Of a DNA stretch of 12,769 nt, positions 1 to 6,572 are shown piece by piece. Within the stretch, counting starts at the first letter, position 1. Each line of letters opens with the position of its first letter. The position numbers and the translations under genes were made by a program. Under the pieces are notes generated by a model, which searched no databases, was not told where the DNA came from, and saw nothing but the letters and a program-made list of their open reading frames with translations. Source of the stretch: Devosiaceae bacterium (GTDB lineage: Bacteria > Pseudomonadota > Alphaproteobacteria > Rhizobiales > Devosiaceae); assembly GCA_021648585.1 (NCBI GenBank), contig JAKISM010000056.1, forward strand, positions 1 through 12,769. The letters are read 5' to 3'.

Positions 1-1
1 A

Positions 2-421
2 TTAAAACGTGCCAAAGAGCTAATTGGAGAAAAAAGCGATGATGCGCAAATCGCTCTAGTTTTAGCTAATGCCGCAATTAATGCCTATGAATGGAGTATG
101 GCACGAAATATTTTAGCACCCTTTATTTCTAACCCATCACAAAATATTTGCTTAGCTTTGGCACAAATTGAAGAAGGGCAAAATGCAGATGAAGGCAAAG
201 CCCGTAATTGGCTAGCAAAGGCCGTTCACGCATCAAGAGATTTTGCTTGGATTGGCGATGGAATAATTAGTGACGTTTGGGAGCCAATATCACCAGTTTC
301 TGGCAATTTTGATGTGTTCGAGTGGAAAACACCGCCAAGCGCAATAGTTACTAAGCAATTTAAGGGCGCAACTGCTTCACCTAAAGAACAATTAGAAGAT
401 AAATCACCTAGCTCTTCTTAA
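2..421 (+). CDS. HemY-like tetratricopeptide membrane protein, C-terminal part
   Basis: The open frame runs in from the left edge, so only the last 139 residues are present; the first ATG at 98 is internal and is not the start. The fragment has helical, alanine-rich TPR-like segments (LVLANAAINAYEW; LALAQIEEG; ARNWLAKAVHAS). These are followed by a tail containing FAWIGDGIISDVWEPISPVSG and FEWKTP. The pattern of a W-x-x-D-G-x-x-S-D-x-W-x-P-x-S-P-x-(S/T)-G block followed by FEWK is characteristic of the C-terminus of alphaproteobacterial HemY N-terminal-domain proteins. These are inner-membrane-anchored TPR proteins encoded next to haem biosynthesis genes; their exact role is unsettled. The last about 25 residues are low-complexity and polar. 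No convincing terminator follows. The assignment rests on remembered family motifs, since the N-terminal membrane domain lies outside the window. Confidence 0.7.
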   Translation, partial: LKRAKELIGEKSDDAQIALVLANAAINAYEWSMARNILAPFISNPSQNICLALAQIEEGQNADEGKARNWLAKAVHASRDFAWIGDGIISDVWEPISPVSGNFDVFEWKTPPSAIVTKQFKGATASPKEQLEDKSPSSS

Positions 422-563
422 GATTAATATATATATTTTGGACATGACATTGGCGATATCACATTGTTTCACTAATCAGTGATAGCTAAAGACCTAAGCG
501 CTAAATATGTTATCATATCAAAACAATTAATTATTAAAGCAACTCAAAATCTTAAGAAAACGC
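422..563. other. Intergenic region with a small dyad
   Basis: This 142-base A+T-rich gap separates the HemY-like gene from the TVP38 gene. It contains a short inverted repeat, TCACT-aatc-AGTGA at 469-482, nested beside a wider TATCAC/GTGATA pair (457-462 and 479-484). It could be an operator or a weak terminator, but no T-run follows and no clear -35/-10 pair is visible. Confidence 0.25.
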
Positions 564-1322
564 ATGACAAAACAGCAAAAAAGCTTCATTTGGCGCTTAG
601 CCCCAGCAATAATATTATTGCTGATAATTATAATATTCTTTGCCTCTGGTTTGCATAAATCATTTAACTTTGACCAACTAGCAATAAATTACGCAAAAAT
701 AGATAATTATGTCAGCCAAAACCCGCTATTAGCACCCCTAATCGCCATAATGATATATATTAGCGCAACTGCTCTTTCATTTCCATTAGCATGGCTTCTT
801 AGCGTAAGTATTGGGCTTATATTTGGCTGGGTCACTGCCTTTATAATAGTGCTAATTGGCGCAACGATTGGCGCATCTATTTTATTTTTATTAGCACAAT
901 ATTCTTTTGCTGATTTTTTCAAAGCAAAAAGCTCAAAACTAATAAAAAAAATAGCCACTAATTTTCAAGATGGTGCCGCCAGTTATTTATTATTTTTGCG
1001 CCTTGTACCGCTTTTCCCGTTTACTTTAGTAAATGTAGTGCCAGCAATTTTGGGAGTTAGGTTTTTTACATTTGTCTGGACAACCGCACTTGGCATTATC
1101 CCCGGTGTCATTGCCTATACTTATGCAGGAGAGGGTTTACGCTCAATCATAATTATACGTGCTAATGCCTGTCTGAATAATATCCCCCCATGCGGACAAA
1201 GCTTAGCCTCAAGTGATTTAGTAACCAAAGAAATAATAATAGCTATTTCTTTACTCGGCGTAATTTCCCTCATTCCAATAATATTAAAAACCTTTCGCCC
1301 TAAAAAATGGCAAGAAAAATAG
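564..1322 (+). CDS. TVP38/TMEM64 (VTT/SNARE-associated, DedA-like) membrane protein
   Basis: This is a 252-residue polytopic inner-membrane protein. Hydrophobic segments lie at about 12-28, 52-72, 75-113, 140-165, 167-190 and 220-242. The region around 143-192 is the conserved VTT core: LRLVPLFPF, then NVVPAILGV, and a final PGVIAYTYAGEGL. The F/L-R-x-x-P-x-x-P-x-x-x-x-N pattern is the hallmark of the SNARE-associated/TVP38 family, whose members are linked to lipid scrambling, half-transporter-like topology and membrane homeostasis. Length is usual for the family. The only upstream purine stretch is AAGAAAA, a weak RBS, which is typical of this window. The next gene starts 21 bases downstream, and TVP38 genes are often paired with (or fused to) mercuric-reductase-like flavoproteins, as here. 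The substrate is unknown. Confidence 0.85.
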   Translation: MTKQQKSFIWRLAPAIILLLIIIIFFASGLHKSFNFDQLAINYAKIDNYVSQNPLLAPLIAIMIYISATALSFPLAWLLSVSIGLIFGWVTAFIIVLIGATIGASILFLLAQYSFADFFKAKSSKLIKKIATNFQDGAASYLLFLRLVPLFPFTLVNVVPAILGVRFFTFVWTTALGIIPGVIAYTYAGEGLRSIIIIRANACLNNIPPCGQSLASSDLVTKEIIIAISLLGVISLIPIILKTFRPKKWQEK

Positions 1323-1343
1323 CAAGAAAAATAAGATAAAAAA

Positions 1344-2774
1344 ATGAAACCACAATTTTTAACAACAGATTTATGTGTAATTGGCGCTGGCTCAGGCGGG
1401 CTTAGCGTTGCAGCGGCCGCAGCGGCTTTTGGCTCTGACGTAATATTAGTTGAAAAGGGAAAAATGGGCGGTGATTGCCTAAATTATGGCTGCGTTCCAT
1501 CAAAAGCGCTAATTGCTGCTAGCAAAAAAGCCTATGAGGGAGTTAATGCAGAAAAGTTTGGGGTTATTTTTGAAAAGCCAAAAATAGATTATACAAAAGT
1601 ACAAGCACATATTAGTGAAATTATCGCACAAATCGCCCCCCATGATAGCGTTGAGCGATTTGAGGGTTTAGGTGTAAAGGTCATTAAGGGTGAAGGGCGC
1701 TTTATTGATAAAAATACTCTTGAAGTTAATGAGACAAAAATAACCGCCCGCCGCTTCATTATAGCCACAGGATCAAGCCCTGCCATCCCTCCAATTAATG
1801 GGCTTGATAGGGTGAATTATTTTACCAATGAAACTATTTTTGAACTTACAAAATTGCCCAAACATTTAATCATTATTGGCGGCGGCATAATTGGCGTTGA
1901 ATTAGCACAAGCCTATTCTCGCTTAGGGGCAAAAGTGAGCATTGTTGAAAAGTTTTCTGTTCTTGAAAACCAAGACGAGGAATTAAGTTCCATCATTATA
2001 AATGCCCTAAAAAAAGAAGGCGTGAAAATCTATCAACAAGCTGAAATTAAGAAAATCTCAAACGAGAAACAACAAATAAATCTTGAATTTGAATTTGAGG
2101 GAATTACTAAAAACATCAAAGGCTCTGAGCTATTAATTGCAACGGGTAGAAAATCAAATATAAAGAACCTAGGGCTTGAAAAAGCTAATGTTGAGTTCAA
2201 TAAAGCTGGTATAATTACAGACCCATCTCTAAAAACCTCAAACAAAAAAATCTTTGCAATAGGTGATGTAAGAGGCGATATGCAATCTACTCACTCAGCT
2301 GGCTATCAAGCATCTTTGGTGATTAGAAATGCTCTGTTTGGATTGCCAACAAAATTAAATAAAAATATTATCCCATCAGTAATTTATAGCGATCCAGAAA
2401 TTGCAAATGTTGGATTAAGCGAGCAAATGGCACGTGATACCTATGGCGGTAAGATAAAAATCATTCGATCAGATTTTATTGATAATGATCGTGCAAAAGC
2501 CATGCGCCAAACAACAGGATTTGTGAAATTAATTCTATCTAAAAATGGCAAGATAATTGGCTGCTCAATAATAGGTCAAAATGCAGGTGAATTAATTTCG
2601 CTTTTCTCTTTTGCAATTGCCAACAAACAAAAAGCCGTAAATCTTGCTTCCTTCATATCCCCCTACCCAACCTATAGCGAAATAGCAAAACGAGTTGGCA
2701 TTAATTCCTTTGCAGATAAATTATCAAACAAATGGATTAAACGCTGGATTTCTTTAATCAAATTATTTCCCTAA
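1344..2774 (+). CDS. FAD-dependent pyridine nucleotide-disulfide oxidoreductase (mercuric-reductase-like, TVP38-associated)
   Basis: This 476-residue class I flavin disulfide reductase has all its usual domains. An N-terminal FAD dinucleotide fold (CVIGAGSGGLS, 11-21) leads into the redox-active CLNYGC motif (C45/C50, within GGDCLNYGCVPSKAL). The NAD(P)-binding GGGIIGVELAQ comes next, then the second FAD contact FAIGDVRG, and a C-terminal dimerisation domain. It lacks the N-terminal heavy-metal domain and the C-terminal cysteine pair of true MerA, so mercuric reductase is unlikely. At the HPT motif, where lipoamide and glutathione reductases carry the catalytic histidine, it reads SPYPTYSE with Tyr441. 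It is probably co-transcribed with the TVP38 gene 21 bases upstream. It likely transfers electrons from NAD(P)H to an unknown disulfide, quinone or small oxidant. Confidence 0.85.
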   Translation: MKPQFLTTDLCVIGAGSGGLSVAAAAAAFGSDVILVEKGKMGGDCLNYGCVPSKALIAASKKAYEGVNAEKFGVIFEKPKIDYTKVQAHISEIIAQIAPHDSVERFEGLGVKVIKGEGRFIDKNTLEVNETKITARRFIIATGSSPAIPPINGLDRVNYFTNETIFELTKLPKHLIIIGGGIIGVELAQAYSRLGAKVSIVEKFSVLENQDEELSSIIINALKKEGVKIYQQAEIKKISNEKQQINLEFEFEGITKNIKGSELLIATGRKSNIKNLGLEKANVEFNKAGIITDPSLKTSNKKIFAIGDVRGDMQSTHSAGYQASLVIRNALFGLPTKLNKNIIPSVIYSDPEIANVGLSEQMARDTYGGKIKIIRSDFIDNDRAKAMRQTTGFVKLILSKNGKIIGCSIIGQNAGELISLFSFAIANKQKAVNLASFISPYPTYSEIAKRVGINSFADKLSNKWIKRWISLIKLFP

Positions 2775-2831
2775 AATAATTTACTTCCCTAGCCGATTGT
2801 AACAAACAAAAAACTAACTATACTATTGCCT

Positions 2832-4247
2832 ATGAAAAATAAATTTACATCAGGGCTTTCATTCAAACTAATTAGCACAATTATTTTTGTGATATTATTA
2901 GTTGAGATTTTTATTTATCTGCCATCCGTTGCTAATTTTCGTCAAACTTGGCTCAATGATAAATTATCTGTTGCAAATGTTGCTGTGCGAGTAATTGATA
3001 TTGTACCAGAAGAAATGGACTTGCCAGATGGAATGGCCGATAAATTATTAGATTCAGCTGGAGCTATCGCTATTGTTTATAAAAGTGCTGGACAAAGTCG
3101 ACTAATTGAACATTCAAATATATTTATGCCCAGCGTAGCTATCACTGCTGATATGCGTCAAAACGACGTTATAAGCTTAATTTCTGGGGCAATGGATACA
3201 TTATTTTTGGGATCAAATAGAACCATTAGAGTTGTTGGCTCTACTCTTAATGAAGAACAAGCAGCAATAGAAATATTACTAAACGAAGCCCCCTTAAGAA
3301 AGGCAATGTTAATTTATTCAAGAAACATTCTAATTCTTTCACTAATCATTGCCTCTTTAACAGCTTTTGCAATTTTTGTGTTCATCAATATATCGCTAAT
3401 TCACCCAATAAAAAGAATAATAAATAACCTGATAGCCTTTAGGCAAGCCCCTGAAAATGCCACGCTAATTCTTAAGCCATCAAAAAGAGGCGATGAAATA
3501 GGCATTGTGGAAACCGAACTTAGTGCGCTTGAAAGTGATTTATTTTCACAACTTGGCAAGCGCCGCCATTTAGCAGATCTCGGGCTAGCCGTTGCAAAAA
3601 TCAATCATGATTTACGAAATATGCTCACCTCTGTGCAATTATTATCAGATCAAGTAGCAAATCTTGACGACCCAAAAGCCCAACGCCTAGCGCCAAAATT
3701 AGTTCATTCTCTTGATAAAGCCATCAAATTTGCGCAATCAGTGCTTGAGCATGGCAGACAAAACTCAACTGAGCCAAAACCACAGCCAGTAGATTTACAG
3801 GTTTTGGTCAATGAGGCAGCGCTTGATGCAAGAATTAGCAAACACCCTGATATAAAGTTTTCAAACCTCGTGCCCGATTATATCACGCTAAAATTAGACC
3901 CAGACCAAATAGCCAGACTTATGATTAACCTGTTTAATAATTCACGTGAAGCATTTGAGGCATCTGGAACAAGGACAGAAAAGCCAGAAATTACTGTAAA
4001 TTTTGAAAACCGCAATGAACAAGGGCTAGCAATTATTATTTCTGATAATGGGCCGGGACTATTGCCAAGAGCTAAAGATAATCTTTTTGTGGCATTTGAG
4101 GGCTCTGCAAAAGCAGGTGGAACAGGGCTTGGGCTTGCTATCGCTCGTGAAATTATTGAAGCACACGGTGGAACATTAAATTATATAGACAAAGAAGTTG
4201 GCGCAACTTTTGAAATTTCCCTGCCAAGCTCCCTAATTTTTGAATAA
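2832..4247 (+). CDS. Two-TM sensor histidine kinase with HAMP domain
   Basis: This is a 471-residue inner-membrane sensor kinase. TM1 (about 11-30) and TM2 (about 165-188) flank a periplasmic sensor domain of about 130 residues that I do not recognise. A HAMP linker follows (about 189-240), then the dimerisation/phosphoacceptor helix with KINHDLRN (His259). The HATPase domain shows the N-box NLFNNSREAF (about 367-375), the G1 box DNGPG (405-409) and the G2 box GGTGLGLA (429-436). The H-box and the downstream RLAPKLVHSLDKAI are typical of an alphaproteobacterial kinase family. ATG at 2832 is preferred over an in-frame TTG at 2826; neither has a good RBS. No response regulator is encoded next to it, so the kinase is an orphan within this window. 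The next feature is a tRNA gene. Confidence 0.88.
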   Translation: MKNKFTSGLSFKLISTIIFVILLVEIFIYLPSVANFRQTWLNDKLSVANVAVRVIDIVPEEMDLPDGMADKLLDSAGAIAIVYKSAGQSRLIEHSNIFMPSVAITADMRQNDVISLISGAMDTLFLGSNRTIRVVGSTLNEEQAAIEILLNEAPLRKAMLIYSRNILILSLIIASLTAFAIFVFINISLIHPIKRIINNLIAFRQAPENATLILKPSKRGDEIGIVETELSALESDLFSQLGKRRHLADLGLAVAKINHDLRNMLTSVQLLSDQVANLDDPKAQRLAPKLVHSLDKAIKFAQSVLEHGRQNSTEPKPQPVDLQVLVNEAALDARISKHPDIKFSNLVPDYITLKLDPDQIARLMINLFNNSREAFEASGTRTEKPEITVNFENRNEQGLAIIISDNGPGLLPRAKDNLFVAFEGSAKAGGTGLGLAIAREIIEAHGGTLNYIDKEVGATFEISLPSSLIFE

Positions 4248-4349
4248 AATTACCATTTAAGAAAAATATTTCAAACTAAGTAAGAGATTACTTGCCAAGC
4301 GGCTAATTGCACTATAAATACTCGCTTTGTTCATACTATTAATGAACTG

Positions 4350-4426
4350 GCGCCGGTAGCTCAGCTGGATAGAGTACTTGACTACGAATCAAGGGGTCGG
4401 GAGTTCGAATCTTCCCCGGCGCGCCA
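4350..4426 (+). tRNA. tRNA-Arg (anticodon ACG)
   Basis: A full cloverleaf can be drawn. The acceptor stem GCGCCGG (4350-4356) pairs with CCGGCGC (4416-4422). The D-stem is GCTC/GAGT and the anticodon stem is CTTGA/TCAAG, with loop CTACGAA giving anticodon ACG at 4384-4386. The T-arm is GGGAG-TTCGAAT-CTTCC. The discriminator is G4423 and CCA is encoded (4424-4426). ACG becomes ICG after deamination and reads CGU/CGC/CGA. The degraded serine recombinase and mobilisation genes just downstream suggest that this tRNA was used as an integration site. Confidence 0.97.
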
Positions 4427-4544
4427 TTTTCCTATCTCGCACTAATTCGCTTTGCTCATGCTCCGATGGGGCGCGGCACGAACTGCGGCTCGCGTTGAAG
4501 TTCGCTGGCGCGTTCGATCTTTCTCTGTCGAGGTGCACCATTTC
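4427..4544. other. Non-coding junction between tRNA and recombinase remnant
   Basis: This short stretch looks richer in G+C than its flanks and has no credible gene on either strand. It contains an inverted repeat CGAACT (4479-4484)/AGTTCG (4499-4504) with a 14-base loop. From about 4511 it holds a degenerate stretch resembling the 3' end of the tRNA (GTTCGA, C/T-rich run, then CACCATTT). It may be what is left of an attachment site, but this cannot be settled from the sequence alone. Confidence 0.3.
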
Positions 4545-4951
4545 TTTTTCTCCCAAGATATTGTCAAAAAACTTAAATGGAACAGACATTTACGGGGTTC
4601 GAAAACCCTTATTCTTTTGATATGCCATACGCTGCGCAAAGGCCAGCCTGAGGACTGTTTTGCGCAAATGTATTTGACCAGAAGCCCATAGTTTCCAAGG
4701 GTTTGACAGGAATTTGAGCGAGAGTTCGAACAATTCATCAAAGCCATGGCGGGGATTGTCCAGATTTTGCAGTTTCTCAGCAATGAGTAGCTTGTCTTTT
4801 TCAAGTTTAGCGACTCTTTTCTCATAAGCATTAATAACGGTTGGGTTTTCCGCCTCAACGATTCTGTCCAGCAACTGCTCCAGTTGCTTGTCATTTTGAG
4901 ACAAGTCATATTTGAGCGCCTTTGCAATATGCTTTTGACCTTGCCTGCCCT
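4545..4951 (-). pseudogene. Large serine recombinase, C-terminal remnant with nonsense codon
   Basis: Read on the - strand from the IS edge at 4951, the frame encodes KALKYDLSQNDKQLEQLLDR, then IVEAENPTVINAYEKRVAKL, a coiled-coil stretch. It continues with ELSLKFLSNPWKLW, LRKTVLRLAFAQRMAY and KNKGFRTP. This is the C-terminal region of the large serine recombinases (resolvase plus recombinase domain) common in alphaproteobacterial integrated elements. A TAA at 4590-4592 interrupts the frame, and the same frame then continues with MSVPFKFFDNILG. Relatives read FRTP-K-x-x-L-PFK through this point, so the stop sits where a lysine codon is expected, one base away from it. The catalytic N-terminal domain is absent. 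It lies 3' of the tRNA-Arg and is very likely the dead integrase of an element inserted there. Confidence 0.75.
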
Positions 4952-4980
4952 TGCCCCCAAGTTAGTTCCATTTTATGCGT
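4952..4980 (+). repeat. Left terminal inverted repeat of the IS
   Basis: It begins TGCCCCC and pairs imperfectly with 6212-6240 through the shared outer heptamer and an inner TCCATTT/CCCATTT block. It lies at the 3' side of the transposase and abuts the recombinase remnant. Confidence 0.75.
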
Positions 4981-5050
4981 AGAGTCTTAGGTTGATTGAG
5001 CTGCTACCATTTTTAGAACCATTCGGAGCTAGAATTTTCCAAGGTTATAC

Positions 5051-5930
5051 TCATAACACAATTGTTGGCTCTGAGCAATTCATCAGCGATATCGGCACTT
5101 TATTGCCGATGGCACTGTGTGGTCGAACGGTGTTGTAGTCTCTACGCCAATCTTCTAGTTTTTCTTTGGCGTCGTCAAGGGTCATAAACCAATGAGTATT
5201 CAGGCATTCTGCTCTGAAGCTGCCATTGAAGGACTCGATATATGCATTATCTGTTGGTTTTCCTGGTCTTGAGAAGTCCAAAATGACATCTTTCTGGTAA
5301 GCCCAAAGATCCAAATCACGAGAAATAAATTCGCTTCCATTATCAACTCGAATGGTTTTTGGATACCCTACTTCACGACACACACGTTCAAGTGTTTGGA
5401 CTACATCTTCACCACGATAACTGAACAAAGGGTCTGTGGCTGGTGAAAATCGTGAGAAAATATCAATGATCGTTAGGATGCGTAACTTACGACCTGTAGC
5501 CAGTTGATCATGCACAAAATCCATTGCCCACACTTGGTTGGCATAAGTAGGGTTAGTATGAGTAGATTCAACTCGATCTTGCCTCAACCTTGCTTTTACT
5601 CGCCGTTTTTGAGTTTTATTGCGCAATTGCAGCCCCATCTCATTGTAAAGTCTATATATTCTCTTGACATTTACCTTCCAACCTTCCCTTTGCAACAACA
5701 CATGTACTCGGCGGTAACCAAAGCGAACACGTGTCTCACATATCTCCTTAATGCGTAATTTTAGGGCAGCCTGATCCCCGCGTTTAGATTTATAGGTATA
5801 AAGGGATCGCTTAATCTGCAAAGCTTTACATGCCCTGCGGATCGATACTCGCCAAACCTCACGTACCTCATCAACCAATTGACGGCGGTGAACAGGCTTT
5901 AGAGCTTTTTTGACAAAACATCCTGTAACA
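5051..5930 (-). CDS. IS3-family transposase OrfB (DDE integrase core)
   Basis: OrfB is the catalytic part of the transposase. The - strand frame opens near the orfA end and reads KKALKPVHRRQLVDEVREVW before the internal ATG at 5878, so expression is expected through a -1 frameshift from orfA at A-AAA-AAG (5911-5905). A start at the ATG alone would give 275 residues. An HTH_21-like segment (RFGYRRVHVLLQREGWKVN) precedes the rve core. All three catalytic acidic residues are visible: WAMDFV (D), RVDNGSEF (D) and NAYIESFNG (E), followed by the usual YNTVRPHSAIG C-terminal motif. OrfB appears intact, but the partner OrfA has lost a base, so this copy is probably not autonomous. Confidence 0.88.
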
Positions 5931-6164
5931 TCGCTTTGTCCAACGACAAATCTGCAACAATCTTTTCAACCTACCATTCTCATCTTCAAGAGCCCGTAAG
6001 CGCTTCATCTCAGATGGCATCAACCCAGCATACTTCTTACGCCAGTTATAAAAAGTCGCCTGACTAACACCTGCCTTGCGGCACACTTGAGCAACCGATG
6101 CAGATCCTTCAGCCTGCTTCAAAACAAATGCAATTTGCGCTTCACTGAATTTACTTGCTTTCAT
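5899..6164 (-). pseudogene. IS3-family transposase OrfA, frameshifted
   Basis: OrfA is the helix-turn-helix DNA-binding subunit. The frame from ATG 6164 reads MKASKFSEAQIAFVLKQAEG, then VCRKAGVSQATFYNWRKKYA and MKRLRALEDENGRLK, the usual HTH plus leucine-zipper start of IS407-group OrfA. After RLK it goes out of register: the expected KIVADLSLDKAMLQDVLSKKL is encoded in another frame and ends at TAA 5901-5899. The change sits at an A-run (TTGAAAAGATT, 5966-5963) with four A's where five would restore the frame, so one base has been lost. The - strand leader has GGAGAAGGAG just upstream of the ATG, a strong RBS. Without OrfA, and without OrfAB made by frameshifting, the copy should be inactive unless complemented. 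Confidence 0.8.
5905..5911 (-). promoter_or_regulatory. Programmed -1 frameshift slippery site (A AAA AAG)
   Basis: On the - strand the heptamer AAAAAAG lies near the end of orfA (codons TCA AAA AAG CTC TAA in the restored frame). Slipping back one base gives TC AAA AAA GCT, which enters the orfB frame as KKALKPV. This is the standard IS3-family device for making the OrfAB transposase. Confidence 0.7.
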
Positions 6165-6211
6165 AAAATTCTCCTTCTCCCATAATCGGGATTATAGTTA
6201 GAAAATTCTAG

Positions 6212-6240
6212 AAATAAATGGGATAGATTCAACGGGGGCA
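6212..6240 (-). repeat. Right terminal inverted repeat of the IS
   Basis: On the - strand this reads TGCCCCC inward, followed by CCCATTTAT. It is the transposase-proximal end and interrupts the MobC-like gene. Confidence 0.75.
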
Positions 6241-6459
6241 CGTCATGCGCGGTGCGGCGTTTTTTCCAAAGAGGCATTTGCGGATATAGGCGCTCAAAGA
6301 AATACCGCTGAACAGGCTTTTGAGTTTTGCCAGTTCCTAACCTGTCAAACGCAACGTGATACGAGGAGCTTTCTTTTTAGGTGCACGTAACGGAGCGGAC
6401 GCTGATTGAAACGATTTCTTAGCTAAATTAACCTCTTGTTGTGAGATAGGAGCACTCAT
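6241..6459 (-). pseudogene. MobC-like plasmid mobilization relaxosome protein, truncated
   Basis: On the - strand ATG 6459 starts MSAPISQQEVNLAKKSF, followed by a basic stretch (PLRAPKKKAPRITLRLTG). A TAG at codon 41 (6339-6337) comes next, and the same frame then reads ELAKLKSLFSGISLSAYIRK and LFGKNAAPRMT up to the IS edge. The RIT-x-R-L-T...EL..L...SLSAYIR..LFG pattern matches the ribbon-helix-helix MobC accessory proteins that help relaxase bind oriT. The stop could come from a single C-to-T change of a CAG codon. The 3' part is missing, cut by the IS. The ATG overlaps the stop of the preceding frame (ATGA), which suggests translational coupling in the original operon. It is further evidence of a decayed mobilizable element. 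Confidence 0.65.
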
Positions 6460-6572
6460 GGTGTTGGCTCCCAAAAATCAATGTTTTCGCCTTTTAAGTG
6501 CTCATTCCATTCTTCTAATTCTTCAAATAATGCGTTCGAAGTTTCTCCTTCGGGGTACCATTTATCTTTTCT
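6456..6572 (-). pseudogene. Orphan 38-codon coding tail upstream of the MobC-like gene
   Basis: On the - strand the frame reads KDKWYPEGETSNALF, EELEEWNEHLKG and ENIDFWEPTP, and stops in an ATGA overlap with the MobC-like start. It contains no ATG, GTG or TTG codon. It begins directly after, and in the same frame as, the TAA that ends the 191-residue gene. The acidic, tryptophan-rich composition and stop-start overlap look like real coding sequence, so it is probably the 3' end of a mobile-element gene whose 5' part was replaced. It could also be a readthrough extension of the neighbour. I do not recognise a family. Confidence 0.4.

Larger units (their letters stand above)
4952..6240 (-). mobile_element. 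IS3-family insertion sequence, IS407 group
   Basis: The ends are imperfect terminal inverted repeats. The left end starts TGCCCCCAAGTTAG and contains TCCATTTTAT; the right end, read inward, starts TGCCCCCGTTGAATC and contains CCCATTTAT. This gives about 1.29 kb with 5'-TG...CA-3' termini, as in the IS3 family. It encodes orfA and orfB in overlapping frames with an A6G slippery site between them. The 4 bases outside the left end (CCCT) and outside the right end (CGTC) do not match, although this group normally leaves a 4-bp duplication. A different truncated gene lies on each side. The copy was therefore probably involved in a deletion or recombination after it inserted. Confidence 0.87.

Noticed and set aside
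1344..2774. True mercuric reductase (MerA)
   Set aside because: There is no N-terminal metal-binding domain, no C-terminal cysteine pair and no mer genes nearby.
4389..4589. A - strand frame ending in MARRGRFELPTP across the tRNA
   Set aside because: It is the reverse reading of the tRNA 3' end, a common false gene. Only its first part (MSVPFKFFDNILGEK) is real, as the tail of the recombinase remnant.
4442..4960. A 172-codon - strand frame overlapping the recombinase remnant
   Set aside because: Its translation has no family features and is an out-of-frame reading of the true recombinase frame.
5880..6330. A direct repeat GAACAGGCTTT.GAG.TTT at about 5890 and 6310
   Set aside because: It is about 20 bases with mismatches; one copy is inside the transposase and the other inside the MobC-like remnant, so chance similarity is the simpler reading.
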